A DNA stretch of 64,000 nt from Dallia pectoralis (taxonomy: Eukaryota; Chordata; Actinopteri; Esociformes; Umbridae), in contig CM055728.1 of NCBI GenBank assembly GCA_029465975.1, forward strand, positions 7,242,548-7,306,547, written 5' to 3'. The translations under genes and the position numbers were made by a program. Under the pieces are notes generated by a model. It worked only from the letters and a program-made list of their open reading frames with translations. It ran no database searches and was not told the DNA's origin. Each line of letters opens with the position of its first letter. Within the stretch, counting starts at the first letter, position 1. Below, piece after piece: positions 24,601 to 36,600 of this stretch.

Positions 24601-27600
24601 ACAGTTAGGTTGCTTACGGTGGTACTTCAGTAAAATATAGACAATGATCCTGTCAATTTGATACAACTTTTGCCGACAATATCAAATACCACTTTCCAGA
24701 CAGTAAGTCAGGAGGACAATGGTTTTGCCCAGTCCAGTCCAATCCCTCCCCTGGAGTAAAAGCACTGGGAGTCCCCCAGTGGACACATGTGAGGGTGAGG
24801 GTGCTGTCCCGCGTGTGGCTGGGTGGTGGACGTCTCAGTGGACACCTGTGAGGCCGAGGGTGCTGTCCCGGGTGTGGCTGGGTGGTGGACGTCTCAGTGG
24901 GCACCTGTGAGGGCGAGGGTGCTGTCCCGGGTCTGGCTGGGTGGTGGACGTCTCAGTGGGCACCTGTGAGGGCGAGGGTGCTGTCCCGGGTGTGGCTGGG
25001 TGGTGGACGTCTCAGTGGGCACCTGTGAGGCCGAGGGTGCTGTCCCGGGTCTGGCTGGGTGGTGGACGTCTCAGTGGGCACCTGTGAGGGCGAGGGTGCT
25101 GTCCCGGGTCTGGCTGGGTGGTGGACGTCTCAGTGGACACATGTGAGGGTGAGGGTGCTGTCCCGGGTGTGGCTGGGTGGTGGACGTCTCAGTGGGCACC
25201 TGTGAGGCCGAGGGTGCTGTCCCGGGTGTGGCTGGGTGGTGGACGTCTCAGTGGACACATGTGAGGGCGAGGGTGCTGTCCCGGGTGTGGCTGGGTGGTG
25301 GACGTCTCAGTGGACACATGTGAGGGCGAGGGTGCTGTCCCGGGTGTGGCTGGGTGGTGGACGTCTCAGTGGACACATGTGAGGGCGAGGGTGCTGTCCC
25401 GGGTGTGGCTGGGTGGTGGACGTCTCAGTGGGCACCTGTGAGGCCGAGGGTGCTGTCCCGGGTGTGGCTGGGTGGTGGACGTCTCAGTGGGCACCTGTGA
25501 GGGCGAGGGTGCTGTCCCGGGTGTGGCTGGGTGGTGGACGTCTCAGTGGACACATGTGAGGGCGAGGGTGCTGTCCCGGGTGTGGCTGGGTGGTGGACGT
25601 CTCAGTGGACACCTGTGAGGGCGAGGGTGCTGTCCCGGGTGTGGCTGGGTGGTAATGCGGTTGGGTTGACCAATGTTATGTCAACCCAACTACCCTGGAA
25701 CACTTGTTGTAGATGATAGCCGCGGTCACAACACATACAAAGTTTCCAACAAATACATTAATTATATACTTTTATGTTCTCTTCAACAGGAGGAGTTGGT
25801 AGCTCCTGCAGTAGTGGTAGAGTGCAGGCTTTGTATGTATGATGTCCTGGGTTCAATCCCTAGCTTCTCCCCAGGTCGCCGAAATTGTTCTCAATCGGCC
25901 TACCTGGTTAAATCTGACATTCTTTGCTTCTTCACAGTTAAGAAATATGATTGGCTGGTCAATGGGTCAGCCCAGGCTTTAGTGGACAATTTCATTGGAG
26001 AAGAACACACTTTTGATGAGTATACTGAGGTGAGTGGCAGATGACCAAGGTCATGTTGAATAGCTACACATTTATTATATAGGAATACAATATTTTATTT
26101 AGATATTGTTTTGTAGAAAGTGGAGGAGTTCCATGTGCTCTCTAAAGAGGTTGTGAGTCTGCCAGCAATAGCTCATTTTGACATGGTGCGTCTGGACTGT
26201 GAGGAACTAAAACATGGACTGGCAAAAAAAGCTAAGGATTTTGCTCAGGTGCTCCTGGAGAAACTTGTCACAAACCACAGAGAGAGCAATCTGCGGTAAG
26301 ATCCGATTTTATCCCCTCTGGTAAGATTCAGTTTTATCCTTTCTGGTAAGATTCAATGATTTTACTCTCTTACCTCAATCTTTCTCGTCTGAATTCTTCA
26401 AGGATCTGTCGGGAGTTTGAGGCCATCAGAGAGAAAGCTCTGAAAGTTCCAGAGACCACGGAGGACATGACTGACATGATAGCTTATATTGGTCACGTCA
26501 AGACAAAAGGCATTGAGGAGCTCAATACTAAAATATCGGTAGGTAGCATTTTCAAATTTATGTTAAATTGTTCTTGAAAGAAGTCTTTAGGTAAAGTAAA
26601 ACTTTAGTCTATGTTTATGTTTTTTTTAAACAGACATTGCATTAAACATTTCATATTTTAGTAACTTCTGGGTAAACATCTATGGAAATAGTCCTGCATA
26701 TATTCTAATAGATGAAAACATAATTTAACATAAAACCAAATATATAGCTGAATTCAGTGAGATTTTTTTTATTTTCAATCATGCCCAAATTACTTTTATT
26801 ATTATTAGCTAACATTGGTTAAACTTTGTACATTTATTTAAATTTTTGTAATGGCAGTTCAAATTAACCTGAATTATGGATTGTATTTTTCAAATAATGA
26901 GTAGGAAAATACTTCTTCTTCAGGAATCTCACCACAGACTGAACTACTTGTGGGATGTCTACAGTTTTCACCCAGAAGACCTCCAGTTAAACTCGACAGT
27001 ACTACTCTGGCCACAGAAAATAAACCCGGTCTTTGATCTCAATGATGAGGTATCCTTCATTCTGCCACGATGTCCCGTACCTGACGGGTGTTATTCAGAC
27101 CATTCCACGGATTACCAAATTACATTATTGCACCCCTTCTTCCGCAGGTCATGCTGAAGGCCAAGAAGAAAGGGGCGCAGGAGCTTCTGAGCCGGAGAGA
27201 GAAGTTGATGCTGGAGCTCGAGAATCTAGGACGCAGACTGGAGGAGTTTGAGGACTGCTCTGAATTGGACATGATGCAGCAGGTAAAGTCACTCCCCTCT
27301 GGAAATTGTAAAAACAATCTGTATGGTATTAAAGTATAGCTCCTTATAGCTGTTATTTGTACATTATGTCCATTTAATTCTTAATAAACAACTCTTGATC
27401 AGTATGTAAATGACGCAAGGACGGTCCACAAAAGGCTTCAGGACGCAGAGGAGGCCATCAATTTCATCAACAAGGAGGAGGCTCTGTACCAATGGGACCA
27501 GACGTCCTATCCTGTGGTGGAGGTCATCAAGGAGAGCATTGAGCCCTACCAGAAGCTATTTGGCCTGGTGCTCAAGTGGCAGCGCACTGAGAAGAGGTTA

Positions 27601-30600
27601 TACACATCTCCCCTCTCTATGCCTCACATTACATAGTGTTGTATGGTAACTCAAAAACCCATGCAGGACTTAGTTCTATCATCCATCGTGATGCAGATAA
27701 ATTAGGATCAGATGAGCAGAGACATTGTCCAAATATTTGGCTGCCCTAAAACGTTTTGTACATTAATAAGAAGACGAAAGAATGCGCAGGTTAGCTAAGC
27801 AATGGCAAATGACCTGTTAGACTAGGCCACGACATTATCTGACCAAAGAATGCTTACCATAATGAACAAAAAGCAACAAACATCTGTTTCAAACTCAAAT
27901 CTGTGGGGTGATCTGAAGAGAGCTGTTCACAGTAGATGTCCTTTCAATCTGACAGATTTGGAGCGCTTTTGCAAAGAAAAGTGGGCAAATATTACCAAAT
28001 CAAGATGTGCCATGGTAATATACTTCTACTCAAAAAGACTGAGTGCTGTAATAAAATTAAACGGTGCTTTAACAAAGCATAAGTTTAAGGGAGTGCACAC
28101 TTATGCAACCAGGTTATTATAAGACATTTTTGTATTTTTCCTCCTCAAAGATTTCAGTTGGTTTTTCAATTGAATTGTTTACGTAATGGGGTACATTAAA
28201 ATTGGAAACATTTCTGACATGAATTATCTTAAATATGTAAATATATTTAGATTTTTTTTATTCGCAAAACTGCTCTGGTTCCCTAATATAATGGGGACTA
28301 TGTATTACAAGGTGCATTTTAACCTCTTAGTCATTGTTTTATTCCTAACATGTGAGTATAGATCCAAAACAACAAACGCTGTTGCACTGTTCACATTTTT
28401 ATGTCCAGTATTACTACACTATTTTCAGTTACCTATTCTGGGTGGACAATACCACTTTTACAACCTGGGGTCCAACACCTGTAAATGCATCCTTATTGTC
28501 CGTGTCCACCATGTTCAGGTGGATGGACGGCTCCTTCCTGGACCTGAACGGAGAGAGCATGGAGGTGGAGGTGGATGAGTTCTTCAGGGAGATCTACAAG
28601 ACGCTCAAGTTCTTCCAACAGAAGCAGAAGAAGGCAGAGCATGAAAAGGAGAAGATTGCGGGAGGAGGGGCAAAGAGGAGGCTCGGAGAGGAGGAACCTT
28701 TGAAGCAGGAGAGCTCCTCTGCACTCATCTGCTCCGCAGTCATGGAGCAGGTGAAAGAGTTCAAGGTGAACACGCTGAAACTATTCCCCATGTGACATGA
28801 CGTTTTCATGTTGGTGAGATAGGTGTGAGTCAATGACTAACGTCCTGACTAGTCTGTGTTAATGTAGCGTGTGGCCGCATTGACCTAACAATGAATGTGT
28901 TTAGTGCTAATGTGTTTCTGTTCACAGGAGTACATTCCCACTGTGTCCATCCTGTGTAATCCGGGCATCAGGCCTCGCCACTGGAGTCAGATGTCTGACA
29001 TAGTGGACTACAATCTCACACCTGATTCTGGGAGCACCCTGCGCAAGGTGCTTAAGCAGAATCTCTCCCAATACCTCGAGCAGTTTGAGGCCATCAGTGC
29101 TGCTGCCAGCAAGGTGAGGGTACAGTGTAGTTTAAAGACAGTCTTGTGTGATGTGGCCTAGTCTGTAGCTAAACTAAATTACTGTCAGAAGAAATGGCTG
29201 TCAAGATCAAGATCTTTGCTCCCATCTATAGGAGTTTTCTCTGGAGAAGGCCATGCAGACCATGGTGGAGGTGTGGGAGGGGGTCACCTTCCACCACCAC
29301 CCATACAGAGAGTCCGGGGTGTCCATCCTCACTGCTGTGGATGAGATCCAGACCATGCTGGACGACCAGATCGTCAAAACCCAGACCATGAGGGGCTCTC
29401 CATTTATCAAGCCCTTCGAGACTGACATCAAGGTGGGCTTCCCTGAATTAAAGCAAGTTCAGATCATTGTCCCTGTTGGCCACAGGTTGAATCTGCCTGT
29501 TTTGGCACATCCCCCGTCAGTCCTCCAAATAAAACTAATGTGTTTGCTGTAGAAAAAAGTCAAGTGTCTCTAGATCATCAGAGCCAACAACACTCTATAT
29601 CTCTTGTGTGTATGTGTTTGCTTGCTTGTGCCAGGTGTGGGAAGAGCGTCTGATCCGTATCCAGGAAACAATAGATGAGTGGCTGAAGGTCCAAGCCCAG
29701 TGGCTCTACCTGGAGCCCATCTTCTCCTCTGACGATATCATGCAGCAGATGCCTGAGGAGGGCCGTCTCTTCAAGACTGTCGACAGACACTGGAGGGACG
29801 TCATGAGGCACTGCATCAATGATCCTAAGGTAGGCGTGCCTGTTAGGTTACATGATGGAATATAGGAGGATAAATGAATTCTTTATATGTACACATTTAT
29901 CCTGGATTGTTTTCAGATATTGCCAGCAACCTCGTTGCCCAACCTGCTTGAACATCTCCAAGAATCCAACAATCTTCTGGATCAAATCATGAAAGGACTG
30001 AACGCCTACCTGGAGAAAAAGCGTCTCTTCTTTCCTCGGTAAAGAAATGTGACTTGTCACTTCAGTTTCTGCCGGTTCAAGACTTCGGGTTTAATCTTCT
30101 TCCCTCTCTCCAGCTTTTTCTTCTTGTCCAACGATGAGATGTTGGAGATCCTGTCGGAGACCAAGGACCCAACACGTGTGCAGCCCCATTTAAAGAAGTG
30201 CTTTGAGGGCATCGCCAAGCTGGACTTCCTCCCGAACCTGGACATCCAGGTAATTAGACCCACACAAAGTCACTCGGAAGACTACTGATATCCACAACTA
30301 ATAGAGAGACGGTGTAGGCTTTCTCCGCTCTTTAATTCAGGTGTGTATCCATCCCTCCAGGCTATGTACAGCAGTGAGGGGGAGCGTGTGCAGCTCATCC
30401 AGCTGATCTCCACCTCTGAGGCGCGGGGTGCTGTGGAGAAGTGGCTGGTGCAGGTGGAGGACGTCATGCTACGATCGGTCAGGGACGTGGTGGCCCGCTC
30501 CAAAGTGGTGAGATCACGCCCGCCCAACTCTCAGCATATGACTGTTGAACAGTGTATGACAGGATATAAGAAGAAACCTAGACATAGAGTGGCTGATGTT

Positions 30601-33600
30601 AACATTACAGATTTCAGTACCTCCATATCCTTGTGTTCCCAGGCCTATGCTGAGACCAATAGAAGCCAATGGGTTAGAGAGTGGCCCGGCCAGGTGGTTT
30701 TATGCACCTCTCAGATCTTCTGGACTCTGGAGGTCCACGAGGCCATCAGGGCTGGGGCTCAGGTAAAGACGGGCTGGCGGTCAGTTAATGGAATGCTCTC
30801 GTGGATTTCAGACGGCCATCTGTAGCTAACATTGAGTTTTTCCTTCCAGGGTCTGAAGACTTACTATGAGCTGTTGCAGAGCCAGCTGAAAGACATTGTG
30901 GAGCTGGTGAGAGGCAAGCTACCCAAACAGACTCGCACCACGTTGGGTGCTCTGGTCACCATCGACGTACATGCCAGAGATGTTGTGATGGACCTCATAG
31001 ACAAAGGTAACGTATGGTAGGCGTGAGTTATTGTCACATAGCGCATGGGACACCACTATACAAGAGCGTTCTCCCACCTCCAGGTGTGTCCAATGAGGCA
31101 GACTTCCAGTGGATGGCTCAGCTGCGCTACTACTGGGCAAATGAAAATGTGCGTGTACGCATCATCAACTGTGACGTCAAGTACGCCTACGAGTACCTGG
31201 GAAACTCCCCTCGCCTGGTCATCACGCCACTTACAGACAGATGCTACCGGACACTGGTAAGCCTCCCAGAGAAACATGAGCCGGGTCTGCACGGGCATCT
31301 TTCAGCCAATGACATTAGATCTTTTCGCAGTAGAACTTGTTCAGAGCTGCTTTCAATTAAAAGAGTAATTAGTGGCTAAATAACCCCCTGTATAAACAGC
31401 CCCCTGTGTAAACTCAGCCATGTAGACAGCAGTACACGTCACTCAGGTCAGTTGTAAAACATAAGCCTTTTTATATACTGGATGCTTGTGTCTCAGCAAG
31501 TGAACGTATATTGTAACGAGACAGTTGTTTGATGAACCGTGTTGGCTGCATTATTTACTTACTATCTTCTAAATCAACTACTGTTTTGACCACAGATGCA
31601 AAGAAAATCAACACACTAATACAGCTCCCGTAAAAGACTACTTCTGAAGATTTCTTTTTTTTTAAGGAATTTAAAGAACTCTGGAACTCCGACCATAGAG
31701 TCAACATGCAGTAATACAGCTCTTTTGTCTTAGATCGGAGCATTCTACCTGAGTCTTGGTGGAGCCCCTGAGGGCCCGGCCGGGACTGGAAAGACGGAGA
31801 CCACAAAGGACTTGGCCAAAGCCCTGGCCGTGCAGTGTGTCGTCTTCAACTGCTCTGATGGCCTGGACTACCTGGCAATGGGGAAGGTGACAGGAAGCCC
31901 GGAATAATAAACGGACTGACCCCCTAACACTGATCTGTATTAGAGGAGGTTTATTCAGGTTTCTCCTGGGATTAGATGGTTATAGTTCTCCTATGTCTTC
32001 CTGTCTTGCAGTTCTTCAAAGGCCTGGCGTCGTCGGGTGCCTGGGCCTGTTTTGACGAGTTCAACCGAATCGAGTTGGAGGTGCTTTCTGTGGTGGCTCA
32101 GCAAGTCCTGTGCATCCAGAGGGCCATCGAGCTGAAACTGGACCACTTTGACTTTGAGGGCACCGAGCTTAAGCTCAACCCCAACTGCTTTGTGGCCATC
32201 ACCATGAACCCGGGCTACGCCGGACGCTCCGAGCTGCCAGACAACCTTAAGGTAAAGAAGAGACACAGTCAATATTAAGTTACAGATATCAAACGTATAA
32301 GTGTCATTGTGCGGTGCTCCCACCCGTCATCCACCCACAGGTGTTGTTCAGAACTGTGGCCATGATGGTGCCCAACTATGCCCTGATTGCTGAGATCTCC
32401 CTGTACTCCTACGGCTTCCTCAACGCCAAACCCCTGTCAGTGAAGATCGTGATGACCTACAGGCTGTGCTCCGAGCAGCTGTCCTCCCAGTTCCACTACG
32501 ACTACGGCATGAGGGCCGTCAAGGCCGTGCTGGTGGCCGCGGGGAACCTCAAACTCAAGTTTCCAAATGAGAATGAGGACATACTGGTGTGTGCAGAAAA
32601 GTGGATTTACCATGATATGTTATTCAATGCCATAGGCGTTATACTGTTTATTACAGTGCCAGTGGCACACTGTTAATGTTCTACGTTTCTGTTGCAACCA
32701 GCTCCTGAGGTCCATCAAAGATGTGAACGAGCCCAAGTTTCTGTCTCATGATATCCCACTTTTCAATGGAATCACAAGTGATCTGTTCCCCGGGATTTCC
32801 CTCCCCGTCGCAGACTATCAGGTCGGAATTTTCACTGCTTCGTTTTCAGATGTACTCACTTCTTGCAGATGCGGTCTTGCGTATTGGAACGTTTTTGTCT
32901 TTCACTCAGAGGTTTCTCGAGTGTGCAGAAGAGTGCTGTAAGAACCACAATGTGCAGCCCAATCGGGTCTTCAAGGAGAAGATTATCCAGACCTATGAGA
33001 TGATGATAGTACGGCATGGGTAAGTGAATCAGAGAAAAGAAGCTTACTTTGTACTCATAGGCATTCTACCAACTTAATGTCATTTCAAAGAATGACATAA
33101 TGTCAATTGGCCGATGACGACGCATGTGCGTGTGGTTTTTGAAGAGCGTTTTCTCATGGTGTGTATCGCAGGTTTATGTTGGTCGGCGAGCCGTTCGCCG
33201 GGAAGACCAAGGTCCTCCACGTTCTAGCCGACACTTTGACCCTGATGAAGGAGAGGTGTTACGACGATGAGGAGAGGGTCCATTACCGCACCGTCAACCC
33301 CAAATCCATCACCATGGGACAGCTGTTTGGAGAGTTTGACCCGGTTTCCCACGAGGTGGGTCTCCTACGGTTTCCTACATTGTTTATTCAGACTCGCAGT
33401 ACAGTATGTTTTTCATAGTTGCTGTTGGCTCATCAAATGATTCGCCACACTGAACGGACCGCTTGTTCCTGTTTTCCTTTGTTCCCTTTCTCTTGTCCGT
33501 GTCGCCACAGTGGGCAGATGGGATTGTAGCCAACACGTTCCGGGAGTTTGCGTCGTCGGAGAGCCCGGATCGTAAGTGGGTGGTGTTTGACGGACCCATA

Positions 33601-36600
33601 GACACGCTGTGGATCGAGAGCATGAACACTGTGCTGGACGACAACAAGAAGGCAAGGATACACACACATCCCTAAAGACAGATTGTCTGATGTAATTACA
33701 TGGGAGGAGTGTAGCCTGGTGGTCTGGACCACAGCTATGTGCTGTTATTAGACACAATGTATTGGGGAGCTCACGGGTACAGACCCCAACTCTGGTCCAA
33801 TGTGCCACAGACAAGGCAACAGAAGATTAGAAGAAAGTTCCCTGGTCTGATGAGCTCACGGGTACAGACCGTAACTCTGGTCCAATGTACCACAGACAAG
33901 GCAACAGAAGATTAGAAGAAAGTTCCCTGGTCTGATGAGCTCACGGGTACAGACCGTAACTCTGGTCCAATGTACCCAAGACAAGGCAACAGAAGATTAG
34001 AAGAAAGTTCCCTGGTCAATGATGAGCTCACAGAAGGTACAGAAACCGTATGACTCTGGTCCACTCTGGTCCAATGTACCCAAGACAAGGCAACAGAAGA
34101 TTAGAAGAAAGTTCCCTGGTCTGATGAGCTCACGGGTACAGACCGTAACTCTGGTCCAATGTACCCAAGACAAGGCAACAGAAGATTAGAAGAAAGTTCC
34201 CTGGTCTGATGAGCTTGCGGGTACAGACCGTAACTCTGGTCCAATGTACCCAAGACAAGGCAACAGAAGATTAGAAGAAAGTTCCCTGGTCTGATGAGCT
34301 CACGGGTACAGACCGTAACTCTGGTCCAATGTACCCAAGACAAGGCAACAGAAGATTAGAAGAAAGTTCTCTGGTCTGATGAGCTCACGGGTACAGACCG
34401 TAACTCTGGTCCAATGTACCCAAGACAAGGCAACAGAAGATTAGAAGAAAGTTCCCTGGTCTGATGAGCTCACGGGTACAGACCGTAACTCTGGTCCAAT
34501 GTACCCAAGACAAGGCAACAGAAGATTAGAAGAAAGTTCTCTGGTCTGATGAGCTCACGGGTACAGACCGTAACTCTGGTCCAATGTACCCAAGACAAGG
34601 CAACAGAAGATTAGAAGAAAGTTCCCTGGTCTGATGAGCTCACGGGTACAGACCGTAACTCTGGTCCAATGTACCCAAGACAAGGCAACAGAAGATTAGA
34701 AGAAAGTTCCCTGGTCTGATGAGCTCACGGGTACAGACCGTAACTCTGGTCCAATGTACCCAAGACAAGGCAACAGAAGATTAGAAGAAAGTTCCCTGGT
34801 CTGATGAGCTCACGGGTACAGACCGTAACTCTGGTCCAATGTACCCAAGACAAGGCAACAGAAGATTAGAAGAAAGTTCCCTGGTCTGATGAGCTCACGG
34901 GTACAGACCGTAACTCTGGTCCAATGTACCCAAGACAAGGCAACAGAAGATTAGAAGAAAGTTCCCTGGTCTGATGAGCTCACGGGTACAGACCGTAACT
35001 CTGGTCCAATGTACCACAGACAAGGCAACAGAAGATTAGAAGAAAGTTCCCTGGTCTGATGAGCTCACGGTTCAGAAATTGGGATTAACAACATAAGCCA
35101 GGGTATCCGCGGGGTCTTGAAAAGTATTAAAAGGTGATAAATAAATTTTGGCAAAATTAAGACCCTTAAAAAGTATTAAAACGTCTTATCACGACTTTAG
35201 TCTTAAATATTGAACATATTTTTTTCTGAATTAGCTGTCCAACAGTCCCAAAAACATTAAAAAAGTGTGTGAATTTAGTCATTTTTATAAAAAAAAAAAC
35301 GTTCGTAAATTGCCTCTGAGAGCACCAGAGCGGGCAGGCGGGCGGAAGTTCAAAAGCACAATGTACGCTCTGGCGTTCCCAGTGCTGGTGGCGGAGTCGG
35401 CAAAATCAGTTCGACTGAAGTCATCCAAAGTGTGGGACCATTTCACACTAAGTAAATACATAAATAAAAAGTGTGTTAATTGCAAGATATGCAAAAGCGA
35501 CATGACATGGCACGGGAGCACCACGGTGATAATACAGCACCTTAAACGGAAACACGTTGGAGTCCTTGATGCGGAGAGTTTGTGTGTGCGTGTTTTGTGA
35601 CTGTGTACGTGCGAGTTTTGTGACTGTGTACGTCTGTGAGTGTAGTGTAGAGAATAAGTTCTGAGGTTCAACCAAATCATTTTAAGTTTTCTGAATTGTA
35701 TTTTTCTTTATTTTTATAAATTATTTATTGTTTTGACAGGTTAGGTCCTTAATAAAAATAAAAATTGCTGTGCACTTTTTATTATTAATTAGCTCCGGGA
35801 TGTGCAAGGAGCAAAGCTGTTTGTGCACTTTCTGAACATTTTTTGCACTGTGAATTGCACTGTCAGTTCTGTTTTTCAGTAAAGGGTTGGATATTAATGC
35901 TTTTTAGTTTTTATCACTGATGTAAATGGTTACAGCTTGAAGTGGCGGTGAGGTATTAAAAAATATTGAGAAGTCTTGAAAAAGTCTTGAAAAGGTATTG
36001 AAATTAACTTCAAGATTCCTGCATATACCCTGATAAGCATTAGGCTGATGGTGGTGGTGTAATGTGTGGAAGATTTTCTCTAAGTACATAATGAACATTG
36101 TTTAAAGGCCACAGCCTACCTGAGTAGGCTGAGTACCTGAGTATTGTGCCAATAGCCAGATCTCAATCCAATAGCACCTTTGGGATCTGGTAGAATGGGA
36201 GATTCACATCATGGATGTGCAAACAACAAATCTGCTGCAACCGCATGATGTTATCATGTCATTTCAATATATGGACCATAAGCACCTTGTTGAGTCTATT
36301 CCATGAAGAATAAATGCAGTTCCGAATCCAAAAGAGCATTGTCCTTTTGGCTGTTTATTATTCTTCTATATTATTTATTATTATTTTGCTTCCTTTTCAC
36401 AGCTGTGCTTGATGAGTGGAGAGATCATCCAGTTGTCCAATCAGATGAGCCTCATCTTTGAAGCCATGGACCTGTCTCAGGCCTCTGTAAGTTCACAGCA
36501 AACACCACCCGCCATTGCAGGAAGACTTCTTCTCTTGTCCAACTGTGTTTTACGCTAACCTCTGTCTGCCCATCTGTTTCCCACCTGCTCAGCCAGCAAC

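Larger units (their letters stand above)
21623..28765 (+). other. dnah12: dnah12 exons 1-16: N-terminal tail (aa 1-791)
   Basis: Exons: 21623-21813, 22010-22097, 22195-22221, 22388-22577, 22738-22807, 22912-23070, 23168-23363, 23459-23647, 23785-23938, 25938-26029, 26117-26295, 26403-26538, 26924-27049, 27148-27282, 27403-27596, 28519-28765. The tail is short, as in monomeric inner-arm dyneins. Exon 3 is a 27-nt microexon; its upstream donor is GTGAGA at 22098, not the later GGTTAT, because only the former keeps frame. Exons 14-16 are charged and helical (ELLSRREKLMLELENLGRRL; KKAEHEKEKI). The shortest reliable family match is the N-terminal 120 residues. Confidence 0.9.

Noticed and set aside
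25792..25871. Functional tRNA gene
   Set aside because: A- and B-box-like parts are present, but the anticodon arm and acceptor pairing are irregular.
35265..35600. Stand-alone BED zinc-finger gene
   Set aside because: It is enclosed by transposon-like inverted repeats and lacks any further domain, so it is better read as the first part of a hAT-type transposase.
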